NCBI GenBank assembly: GCA_963920765.1
Contig: OY987252.1
Location: 5,565,966-5,629,965 of the forward strand
Direction: 5' to 3'
DNA length: 64,000 nt
DNA from: Ulota crispa
Taxonomy: Eukaryota; Streptophyta; Bryopsida; Orthotrichales; Orthotrichaceae
The translations under genes were made by a program, and so were the position numbers. Below are positions 13,601 to 24,494 of this stretch, piece by piece (the stretch's first letter is position 1; each line of letters begins with the position of its first letter). A model generated the notes under the pieces. The model was not told where the DNA came from. It did not search any database and saw nothing but the letters and a program-made list of their open reading frames with translations.

Positions 13601-13770
13601 AGCTGCCCATTAACACTAGAATTTGTGCATTCCATTAGAGCATGATGAATAAATAGTTGAGGAGTTGTAAACTTATCCTATTAATGTGTCTTTGAATCAA
13701 GTGAAACAATAATCTCAAATATGAGTGGAATGAAAGTAATAGAGAATGCAATTACTAACCTTCACATACT
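10620..13770. other. Non-coding interior of the GTAC-rich block
   Basis: No gene recognised on either strand. Repeated GTAC-containing phrases occur at 10690-10760 and 12580-12830. This would be the space between the convergent plus-strand and minus-strand gene sets. Confidence 0.4.
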
Positions 13771-14130
13771 CTAGTTAATTGACTCACAAGAGAGTGTAGG
13801 GGCTTCTATCACCATTGCTGGCTCAAACAGTGCTTCACTGCTTCTGATAGCAGTAGTTCTTCGGACATTAGTTGTTCGAGTGCTGCAAAGTCCTAGGTAG
13901 TACACAATATTACCTTGCTGCAATGTAGGTGTTTTTGAAACATAAATGTCTAAGGAAGTGGCTGAAGAATCAAATTGACCTGTTACATCAGAGATGGAAG
14001 GATCTATAGTACCACAAAGTGAGAAATAACGCGTGATGCATTGTTGAACAAGTCTAGAGGTATGAAATGGAAAATAATCCGTGATACGTTGTTGAACTAG
14101 TGAAGATTTTGAAGACGGAGGGTTTGCCAT
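13771..14130 (-). CDS. Small ORF with two PIP-box-like motifs, possible first exon
   Basis: An open frame of 119 codons starts at ATG 14130. Near the N-terminus it carries QQRITDYF and then QQCITRYF, about 17 residues apart. Both fit the PCNA-interacting consensus Q-x-x-hydrophobic-x-x-aromatic-aromatic. The rest is Ser/Thr-rich. A GTGAGT donor-like site about 15 bases before the stop suggests the frame is a first exon, but no following exon was found. It lies downstream of, and on the same strand as, the transposase-like gene. Function unknown; binding to the replication clamp is an inference from the motif alone. Confidence 0.4.
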   Translation of the reverse strand: MANPPSSKSSLVQQRITDYFPFHTSRLVQQCITRYFSLCGTIDPSISDVTGQFDSSATSLDIYVSKTPTLQQGNIVYYLGLCSTRTTNVRRTTAIRSSEALFEPAMVIEAPTLSCESIN

Positions 14131-16088
14131 TGCATAATAAACAAAACAATTGCATAATACCAGAAACTAGAAAATCAAGAAAACCTCTAAACATCACTAA
14201 CCAATCACCTAAGCAAATGAACTGTCGAAAGCAAGGAAGCATTGCCAACTCTGTATGCCCTCCAACTCATGGTCACCATTCGCTGACAACATTCCAAGTG
14301 TTACGCTTTCAACTTTCAAGTCAATCCAAAATCCGTTAACGTGCCTTCCAAGATCATTTGGAAAGTATAATGGGTCAGTACATTGTACGGACAAGAACAA
14401 CTGAGTACAAATTTGTATAAACAGTACAAAATTGTACAAAATCAAGTAACTGTACAAGAAGTTTGCACTTATACAATGAAGCTCCACAAAATATCTGGAC
14501 CATTCATATCAAAATTTAGTGTAGTGGTCGCTCAATGCTCGCCCCCACAATATTATCTAACATTCTTCTGAATTGCCTAATTACATGTTGTGATTTACTT
14601 AACACTTGGATCAACTAAATATGTGTTAGATGGCATCTAAATTGTTTTGTTCAAAAAGCTTGTAGAAATTTCCACTAAACCACTACAAAAATCTTGATTT
14701 GGAACTCCATGGAGTGCATTATCCATTGGTGATGCAAATAGGGCAAATTTCATGGAGAGTGTCCATGAAATATAAATAAGTAGCCAAAAATAAATTATAA
14801 AAACACATATGATTAGATTGGAATGGCAAGGTGCGAAATGGGACAAGTGGGCGCAGCCTTTAAAATGTGTGCAAATTTTTGCCATAATCTTACCTCAATT
14901 TTGGAGTGGCTATTGTAATAGTACAAAAATCATGGAAAAATGTGGATGAAATCACAAGGATCCTCCCCAAGTATCACACTATTTGACATAATTTGGATGA
15001 AAGATACTAAAATTAGTATAGTTTGTAGATGAACGTGCACTAGTCATTGATTTTATCAATTTTTATCCAAAACTTTCTTATGAGCTGGCATTGCTAGGTG
15101 CCAATCGTGCTGCCAACGAAAAAACAGAAAAACTAGAATTTAAAGACTGGGTGGGCGTCTTGTAGCAGCAAGCTATGTAGGGAAGCATAGAGCGTGCACG
15201 GGCCAGGTACATCAAGGCCTTCATTTGAAGAAACTGTAGAAGAACCATGGCTCTGTACTCAACATCGGGACATCCACCAAATGATGTGGGATAAGTATAA
15301 CAAAGGCCAGCCATTTTGGAATTTTATTATTGAGCGGGGACTATGTGCTTCAATGTGCCGATCGCTTTTAGCCACTCCAGGCATTTGCTATATGTTTGCG
15401 TCTCGATTAGCAGAGTTAGCTTCTGGCGGGTTTCAATGGCTGGTTGGTATGCAAATGCCCACTTGATTTGGTCGAAGCTATCTTTTATGACGATGCGTTT
15501 GAGCTTGTTATCTTTGTGAAGAGAGAGTTAGCCGTAGTTGAAAATTGTATTAAGTCTTGTTGCCCAACGCGTCTTGGAAATGGTAGTAGCATCTTGTAGC
15601 CATCAAATGTATTGATAAAATAATTTCTAGTTTTGATTAAAATTGTGTCATAAGGTTATAAACTTATAGTGACATTCTAAGACTACTTGGAAAGCTTCTC
15701 ATTTGAAATATTCTCCATATTTAAAAACCAACTATGCAAGCACTGTGTGCATGTGTACCAATAAAAAATGAGAAATAACCTTTAGAAGCAAAAAACGATA
15801 GCACATATAAGAAGGGCAGGAATTTTGAACCTACAATGCACGTAGACATGCATTTTCTATTTCAAGGGTGCTAGTGTAAGTTTTGGGTTCTGGAATTTGA
15901 CACTTACAAAATAGAATCAATGTGTAGGTCAATTCAATCTTTAGACAATTAATAGTCTAGTACAAGAGTGTGTTATTGTACAAGTAAGTATTTATTTGTA
16001 CATAGATACGGTATGGATTTGTACAAATAAATATGCATGAGTACTGATTGTGCAAAGAACAATCAGGTGAACAATGCATAGTTACAAC
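14131..16088. other. Non-coding DNA with GTAC-rich tracts
   Basis: GTAC-containing repeats at 14385-14470 and 15955-16050 match the style of those between 7 and 11 kb. The ORFs on both strands at 15.08-15.47 kb overlap each other and neither resembles a known family, so neither was called. Confidence 0.4.
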
Positions 16089-19000
16089 TTACAAAAAAAT
16101 ATGTGCAAAGAGAATACCAAAATTAAAGGATATAAAGTAATAGATGTATATTACAAAGAAAATCATCCAAAATTTTCCCAAATCCTCTTCCTCCCTAAAT
16201 TGATGTAATAGAGCCCTAATAGTGTCAAGGTTGTCTTCACTTATGTTGTAAGTAACCTCCCTACTTTTTTGCCTGCCTGGCTTTGGAATCATAGCAAATT
16301 TACCATGCACCACAAGATGAGCATCAATATGGGCTGGTTGGGAGTTGCTCAAAAATACGTATCCATTGTTCCACTTTTGATAGTATGTCCCTCGTAAGAT
16401 GAAGTCTCCAGCTTCAAAATCAGGGCCCCAAGCGCATTTGAATATTTGCTGAACCTGGTACTTCTCTCTTGTGCACTGCAATATATAAAACTCCACCCCT
16501 TTGATATTGCCCTCCAAAGTAGGAACCACAAAGTTGTCACCCGGCCAATTAGATCTCCAAAACCCTTGCCTTCCATGGCCTCCTCCTAGTTGTCGTCATC
16601 TAGAACAACGTGGTTTGTCATGTGGTCAACCACCTCTTGGAGGGCATATAGTTTTAGTTTGAGTAGATCCCAATTTTCAACGTGAGGAGTATTCATGCAA
16701 CTCACAAATTTGCCGTCAAGACAATAAACAAAAAAACATGAGAGTTTGCAAACAAAGAATTACATTGGGTCTGCAACAGCAAATGAGTAATTTGAATGCA
16801 AGGCCTGGGAACCTTGCACAGTTTCATAGTGACAACTTTGGTCCCTCATAATGTCTTTGGGTATTAGCCAAAAGTATCTCTTCACTTCCTTGATGCCTGT
16901 CTTCTCAAAATTTGTATCCACCGTCCCTCCCATAGTTTCGTTAAGGAAGGACACTGCGTCAGATGCATTTTGCATCCTCCTCCATGTGTTGTGCAACTAG
17001 GATTGCTTTAGAGCACGCTTCATGACAGCACTAGCTCCATCCCACTCTCCCTTCCCATGACGTGTTCCAAAGAAGTTCCTGTTCATGGTGCAACCATTAG
17101 TGGCGCCCGGATATCTAGCCACAAAATAAAATGGGCAGGCACCTTTGAATTGGTAGGCATAGCCACCGGACCACACTATGTGGTGCTTTGGTCAAATCCT
17201 TGTATTATGACATAAATCAATTAATTTGTACCATGTCCAAATGCAATACACAATCATCATAGTAGAAAGTTTAGATTCTCCGTGCTAACCATAAGTAACT
17301 ATTATAAGAACTAAGTGTGTATTTCAAATGAGATAGTGAGAGAAGAAATACAAAAGTAAAGGTAAAAATTTGATGCACACCTTGAGACTGTAGCCATTGC
17401 CAATGTTGCATCAAGCAATGTTGTACAAAAAGGAAATTGTGCTTTTCATCATCAGTTATGTAGAAATGTGATTCCTTCACCATATCTCCATCTGGTTTAA
17501 AACGGTACGTGATGTGCACAAGGATACTAATTTGAGTTGAGCACCAATACATGCTCTGAATTTGGTTCCTGAATCTCAAAAGTGTAATTTTTGGCAAAAT
17601 CAATATGTGACAAAATCACATCTTTGCCTAAACTCTGCATAGAACATTTGTAGTGCTCATCTTGCCACCTCACAATGAAGCTATGCTTCACAAATTGGGG
17701 CAATTTAGACTTGAAGTAATCAAAGAACACTACTGGAGAAGTCTCTTTGTACACCTCAACAATCCTCTTCCAAGGTTTCCCATCCCGTGTTACCCCAATG
17801 GTTTCATTCTCAAAACACTTCCAGGTGAGGTTTGAAGACAATGATGACTCAAGAGGGCAAATTGAAAGCTTTGAAATACCACAATTTCCACACGTACCCA
17901 TGACACAGTGCAAAGCATGCCACTCCTTGTTCTTAAGCTTAGGACAAACGATATCTTCCCACAAAGCTGTTGTACCTACATAGGTCTTCAAATGCGCCTT
18001 ACACAATGACTCTTCCATAGAAAAGAGACACACATCACACAGGCACTAGCAGTTTTCTAAGATGTGGATTCCCCTTGTGCCAGCTCAAATCTGATTGAAT
18101 CCCTCCCTGAGCATGTCAATCTCTACATGGTATCTACAATAGCAAACGTTCCTCTCATTGCACTTTCTAACAAAATAAGGCTTCAGTTTCTCAAAGGCTC
18201 TCTATTTGATTGACACGCCTGGATGTGCTACCTTAAACCGTTGGAAGAATATAGTCTACAAGAGTGCAATAGAATTTTATGAGAACAAGGTCATGAAAAG
18301 TACAAACCTTATGCAAAATATAGCTTGAACATTAATATGCAGCCGTACATGTGCAGTACACAAATTCAACGGAGCAGACCACCCAACAACAAAGATACTC
18401 TCAAGAACATGATCTTCATATTCATTATACTAGTTGTACATAATGTATATTAATTAGTATAGTTTGTACCTAAAAAAGTATAATGAACGTATTATATGAT
18501 ACACTACCATACCATTAGAAAGCAAAATACCTGACTTTTGAGCAAATGGTGAGTGCAGTGCTTCTCATACGTATTGGGACTCATCCACTTTTGTATGATT
18601 TCCTTCTTATTGGGGCTTACACGGGTTTCTTTTGTCCACCACTTTGTAACAAGCTCTTTAATCTTGTTAGGGAACCTTGGCCTCTTTCTACGTCTTGCAA
18701 GTGCAAAAGGTGTTCCAAGTACACGCACACTACTTTGGCAGGTTATAGCCATCTATATATTGGATGGGTTAACTTTCAAAAGCCGTGACAAAGCTTTGGT
18801 GCTTGTCACAGTAGCAAATGTAGCTGTATCTAAGAGAACTGCCTTCCTAGCAAGCATATCTGCCAATTGAACACCCTTTACAGCGTCCAACTCTGATAGA
18901 TAGTTTTTGAGGAATTTGAGTTGAGCCTTGGCATCTTGCCCACAAGGATAATACTCAGGAAAAAATGGAGAAATACATTTGTTTTCCAAAAAACGTTCCA

Positions 19001-19307
19001 TAATCTTCAACCTAAAAGATGCCACCCAACAACCTTGCATCTTTACTATGAAAAAATCCACAATTTTGGACACAACTCGTGAAAGCTCCTGTGAAGAGAT
19101 CTCCCTTTCTACCTCTTGTTCATTCCGAACAACAGCAAGCAACCATGCTGCTTCTTCTCTCTCCACCAGCAAATCTCAACGCTTCCGTTGTCTCTCTGCC
19201 TCCCCGTCTTTTAGACCCTCCTTCACTGCATTATAATTCTTTGCCCTTCCACAAGGTCCCTTCCTCTTCAATCCGGCATGTGTATCTCTAAGCCAAGTAT
19301 TTGCCAT
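16089..19307 (-). pseudogene. Decayed DDE-type transposase-like protein, unclassified plant family
   Basis: The frame starts at ATG 19307 (MANTWLRDTHAG) and continues through a TGA near 19176 and a TAG near 18753 to a GTATTT donor near 18532. Later segments: 18250-17527 with a Cys/His cluster (CYCRYH, CLCDVC), the phrase VRWQDEHYKCS and the candidate catalytic phrase SHIDFAKNY; a one-base insertion near 17573, then the frame to about 17350; 17185-16760 with WSGGYAYQFKG and FFGTRHGKGEWDGA; and a C-terminal part at 16610-16090. The family, recalled from plant genomes, normally reads WSDG at the second catalytic position. Here Asp is replaced by Gly. With at least four stops and a frameshift the copy is dead. 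Superfamily not assigned. Confidence 0.65.
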
Positions 19308-21120
19308 TACAAAGTGAAATTAAAACCGCATGTACAAAAACAGACCTTCAAACTCAAAGAATAAAAACATAGAACCAACAAAAGCATTTGATCCTATACA
19401 TACTGTACAACCGTTAGCAATTCCGGCGATACCGCGCCCAACCATTATTGAGCGGCATGCATTGCTAACTCGCTGACATTAACCTTACAAAAGCGCTGGA
19501 TTTTGAGGCATACAAAAATTTGTACATGTTGTAGTGACTATACTAGTTCTGATTTATGGCTAGGGGGTCGACCGTAGCGTGCGATCACCCCTGTGTGGAA
19601 TCGATCGCCAACATGACTTTTGAGCAACAATCACCCTTTGTTGAAGACAATACATTCTACAAGGCTCAATTATCAAGTTCCATATACAACTACATCCATA
19701 ATCAGTATGATAGGCCATTAGTGGCGCTGTTGGCCACTTTGCAATCTCAAAACAAGTTGCAAAGGTTTTTGAGAAATGGTGTAGATTTAGCGCAAGACTT
19801 TGTAGATCTAGGAGATGCCCAGGTATTATATTTTTGAAGTATTTTTGATATATACTATAGCACAAGGCATTGGGATATGAGGAGATGAGTAAATTTTTTT
19901 TTTGGAAATGTGTGCAACTAGTCTACATGCATGTAAATATATATAGGAATGTGTTCAAAACAAGGATCCAAGAAGGCTTAGCACTTGTTGTGGCACTTGC
20001 AAAATTTGGTATGAAATGAAGCATTTACAATTCACTATGTCTTCTCTACATATTGTATTGTGCATTTGTATTATAGTCGCTTGCATAACACAAGTAGAGT
20101 ATATTCCTAAACCACAGATCAATGTAGTAAATCCATGGAAATAAACACTTTTGTGAAAGAACTGCATTATGTGATTTGGAATTACTACATGTATTACAAG
20201 CATTTTACTACATCACCTAGTGACCAAACCAATTTTTGCACTTTCTTCCAAACTCAATAAAATGTAACATGCTAAATCACACCTTTTTCCTACTTTTTTA
20301 CAGATGCAACTAATAGAATATGGTGAAGGACACAATTTTTCCTATGTTACAAGAAATGCATCATATGAAAATATACCTACTCAAGTAGGGCCAACATATA
20401 AAGACTTTGGTTTCACATTGACCTACATGTGCACAAAGCATAATTTTTGTTGCCCAAATGTAAAATCCTAGAATTCAACATTGATTTGTACATTACATAT
20501 TTACATAAGATAAGACTTGAAACCTCTAAGATTCAAACCCTATATCACAATAACTAAGTAAATTGTCTAGGATATGGAAATGCTTACAATCCTAATAACA
20601 TTGTGCTAAAACCCTAAAAACCAAAACAACTAAAACAATTCAAAGTACATAAAACATATTGTTAATATTTTATTGCAAAATTTTTTTAATGGCAAAGTTT
20701 ACAATTTGGTTTTTTGTAGACACTAGCAAGGCTTGAACCCACATTTAAGTTTTGACCCCAACAAGAGTTTTAAAATAGAAGAAGTTAGAAGTCATAATTA
20801 AAAGGGATTTAGATATAAAGCAAAACTTGAGTTGCAACCATCTATTGAGAATTGAGATTTTATAATACAAGCAAAATATGTATGCAGAGGTCAAAGCCAA
20901 TTTTTTTACTACATACGATTTATGTAAACCGTATTTTCTTTTCTCTTGTAAATTGTAAGTGATGAAGTGAAGTCTGGAAAAATTAGTTGGGAGCCTAAAC
21001 AAACTATAGTAGCCATGTTCTTGTGGTTTATTATTTCTTCAAAAGAAATACTTAAGTATGCTAAAATGGCCTCCACACTAGGAAAATAATGACAACAATA
21101 CAACAGTGACATTTAAAACA
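19308..21120. other. Spacer at the right edge of the GTAC-rich block
   Basis: The last GTAC-rich sequence is near 19520. An ORF at 19556-19837 (plus) has no recognisable relatives and an equal-length frame opposite it, so it was not called. Nothing else was recognised. Confidence 0.35.
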
Positions 21121-21149
21121 CAAATGCAATTTTAAATATCCCTTGGACA

Positions 21150-23402
21150 TTTGTGCTAAAATGTGGTGTGTTGGTGAAGGCCCAATGGCCCATGGGCTGG
21201 TAACCAGGAGGTCATTGGTGATTTGGTTCAAACCCTTGACGTTGCAATTATTTTGAAACTTGTTATTTATGCCTATAACTTTTAATTAAGACAAAGTGTT
21301 CTAGGAAAAAAATAGTGGAGGTGAAACTCAACAGCAATGGCCAACTTTTCTTTATTTTGTGTTCATTCAAAACAAATACTATAGCCCCCAAAGGACCGTT
21401 GTCCCGTTTGGAGACAAACAAGATTTTGGGCATGTCCCTCTTATGGCTAAATCACTTTGCATGATTTTATGAAACTTTTATCAAAGGTCAAAAATTCAAA
21501 GATCTATGTGGGAATGCCATTTTCCCTTCATTCCAAAGGTTATTGAAGATGTTAAATATTAAATCCTATGAAATGTTGCTTCCCGGGCAGCCAATAACTT
21601 CTTTCAAAATTTCTTTTTTTTCAAATAAAAATCTGAAGTAGGTTCTTTTGACTTACATAGATGTGGGGAGCTTTGAATCATTCAATTTTGATTGATGAGA
21701 TGAAAGTTATGAGAAGTTTTAGTTTGCAAGTAGGTGTGGTTGTGCTCTGAAAAAATAACTTACAAACTTCATTTATGAATGCAAATTTATTATTCTTAAA
21801 AAAATAAATACTGGAAAAGGACCAAAGGGTGAAGATTGCTTGGTACTTGCTAGGACAATCTCACCATTGGGATTCTTGTGATTCAATTCCATTGCTAGGT
21901 AATAAATAATGTAACATTTTGTTCAATTTCAAACTGTCTTCTATTTAATGTTTTTAAAAAAAATGAAAATCAAGTATTTTTTGTTTTGGTTTTTTTCCAA
22001 AGACTCTCAACTCAATTTCCCACCATAAAAAAATAAACCTCAAAACTCCATGGTGCAAAAATTTGAAGTTAAAAAAGCTCAAAGTCAAATAATCTAGTTG
22101 TGCAAGGTGCAAAAAAGCTTGTTTTTTATCCTTTAAATGTTAATATCTTGCAATTTGTGTAGTTAAAGTTTTTAAGTTTTGAATGACATATTCTTATACA
22201 AGTCTAGTATAAGATCCTATGGTTAGGTATGCAAAAAGACTAATCTTCAAATTTTTTTACTTTTTGCCATAGAAGTGACAAGTTTGAGTATCTTTTGAAA
22301 AAAATAAAGGCCATGGTCCTTCAGGGCTTAGTCACTGAAATAGCCTCCAAACTTGCAAAATAAAGGTAGTGCTGTGATTTACAATACAAGTACAGTATTA
22401 ATTCTCTATTGACATTTGGCCTAGCACGTGGTATGTTGGTGAAGGCCCATGGGCTGGTAACCAAGAGGTCCTGGGTTCAGACCCTCAACATTGCAATTCT
22501 TTAGAACTTGTTATTTATGCTTATAACTTTTAATTAAGGAATAGAAATTTGGAAAAAAATGGTAGAGGTGAAATTGAACTACAATAATCAACTTTTCTTG
22601 GTTTAGAGATTCTTATAAACAAATACTTTAGTATGCCAAAATAGCCTCCAAACTTGCAAAAAAATGATAGTGCTGCAATTTACAATACAAGTACAACATT
22701 AATTCACTACCGAACATCTAGCCTAGCTTGTGGTGTGTTGCTGAAGGCCCATGGGCTGGTACCCAAGGGGTCTGGGGGTCAAGTCCTCCTGGCGGCAGAC
22801 AACTATGGTTGTGGATGAGGTCTTGTCAAGATATACTGGTCCTAGATATCAACGCATGGTTCTCATGCAGACCTATCTAGATGTGGTTGAATTTTGCAAT
22901 CACATCCAAATAAGTTTGCATGTGGACCATTTGTCAATTTTTAGGAGCTGTACATCTTGATAAAATCTTGCCCCCAATTGTGGTCGACTGGTCGTCCATT
23001 CATTAATTACAGTTGCCAAGAACCGTTACATTAGCACCAGCCAACATAGCATGATTTGTGACTTTTTTGCATTTTCTACTCTTTCATCAGTATAACTTTT
23101 AAATTAAGAATTGAAATCTGAAAAAATTGTTGGAGGCAATTCTAAACTACATTAGTTAACTTTTTTCCATTTGAAGTTTTTTGAAAACAAATACTTTAAT
23201 CTATTGTAATAGTCTCAAAACTTCAAAACTTGCAAAATAATGATAGTACTCTCATTTACAATACAAGTACAGTATTAATTCTTTATTGGACATCTGGCCT
23301 AGCATGTGGTGTGTTGGTGAAGGCCCATGGGCTGGTAACCAAGAGGTCTTGGGTTCAATTCTTTGCCCTTGCAATTCCTTGCAAGGGGGAGGACCGCAAG
23401 AG
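21150..23402 (+). repeat. Four copies of a repeat with a tRNA-like (SINE-type) head
   Basis: A phrase containing GGCCCATGGGCTGGTAACC occurs at about 21185, 22443, 22745 and 23321. Each copy has an A-box-like TAGCAYGTGGTR upstream (best at 22422, 22724 and 23300) and a B-box-like GGGTTCA (22474, 23351, and TGGTTCAAACCC at 21224). The loop CTGGTAA would read as a GGT (Thr) anticodon. The phrase is followed by a shared AT-rich tail (TTATTTATGCTTATAACTTTTAATTAA) of about 200 bp in shorter recognisable pieces. The second and third copies are about 300 bp apart, suggesting tandem duplication. The acceptor stem is not intact, so this is not a working tRNA gene. Confidence 0.6.
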
Positions 23403-24490
23403 GTTTTGGTGTGGCAAAATCGTGTCAACATATGATTTGTGCAAGTGCCTGCCGTTCAGGGTCTGCATCCACGTGCTTGTAGTACGTCAATGCATACCTT
23501 GAACGGTTGGTGCATGCATGTTTTCTATGTTGTCGCAATCCTACCATAAACCCTAAAACATCCAGCAATTTCAGCTCCTCACACCAGCACTGGCCAACAC
23601 AATCTTTTATATTTTCTTGCATTTCATGGTCTCAAGTGCAAAGCAACTCGTAGGCAATAGCGTGCTGATTCCGTGCGCAAACTTACCTACAAACTTGTTC
23701 CTCCATTAATTGCAGCTATCAAATCACTCATAGAAGCTGTTGGCCTTGATGGAAAGACTTGGACAACTATAGTTAACAAGCAATCATGGTTGTGGGCAAG
23801 AGATTGCACGTATTAGCAATAGTAGGTCCGCATTCACATACTAGCTATTTTAGTTGGCTTTTGCATGTTGGGGTGGATTTTGATTTTGCTACATTGTGCC
23901 TCATGTAATTGACCTCGGACTTGGGAGGATCGTGTGGTTGAATTGCCTAGTGGAAGGAATCTCCTAAAACCTCTTTCATTTCTCCTCAAGACTTTGCAAG
24001 TTTACCCTAGACCATCATATTTTATCCGATTTCTTAGGCCTATTTCTCTAGAAGAAGAGGTAATTTGGGTTTTCATTTTTTTCCCTAAGTCATCATTGTG
24101 AATCGGTTTGTTCCTTCTATTCAGTGTTTTTGGTTGTTGACCCCACAGCACCAAGTCAATTGCCAGATTGCCTACTCGCAACCTCATCAGCAACCACTTC
24201 AAACATCCAAACAACAAACTACTATTAGTGAGAAAAGCGTCCCTCGCAAACCACACCTCCTACACCAGTCCTTGTGGATCATTGTAGAGAGAACACGAAC
24301 TCCATACAACCAATAACAATTGCAAATTTGAAATAACGTGGCGTCTATGGCAATCTAAATTTGTTGAATCTATTTCTCCGTGTTGTTCTCCGTGTTCTTC
24401 TCCATACTTGGCATCAGCAAACAACAAATTGCCAGAGACCTGTCAACTGCAAAATTAGTTGGAAGCGCGCTTGTATTTCCACCACTCTAC
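23403..24490. other. Non-coding spacer
   Basis: No gene, transposon end or clear repeat was recognised. Short ORFs overlap on both strands and have no family resemblance. Confidence 0.4.
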
Positions 24491-24494
24491 CCAG

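Noticed and set aside
15078..15466. Overlapping ORFs on both strands at 15.1-15.5 kb
   Set aside because: Neither shows family motifs, splice support or a convincing link to the transposase gene.
22418..22490. A functional tRNA gene
   Set aside because: A- and B-box-like sequences are present, but the acceptor stem does not pair and the anticodon stem is imperfect, so it is a tRNA-derived repeat.
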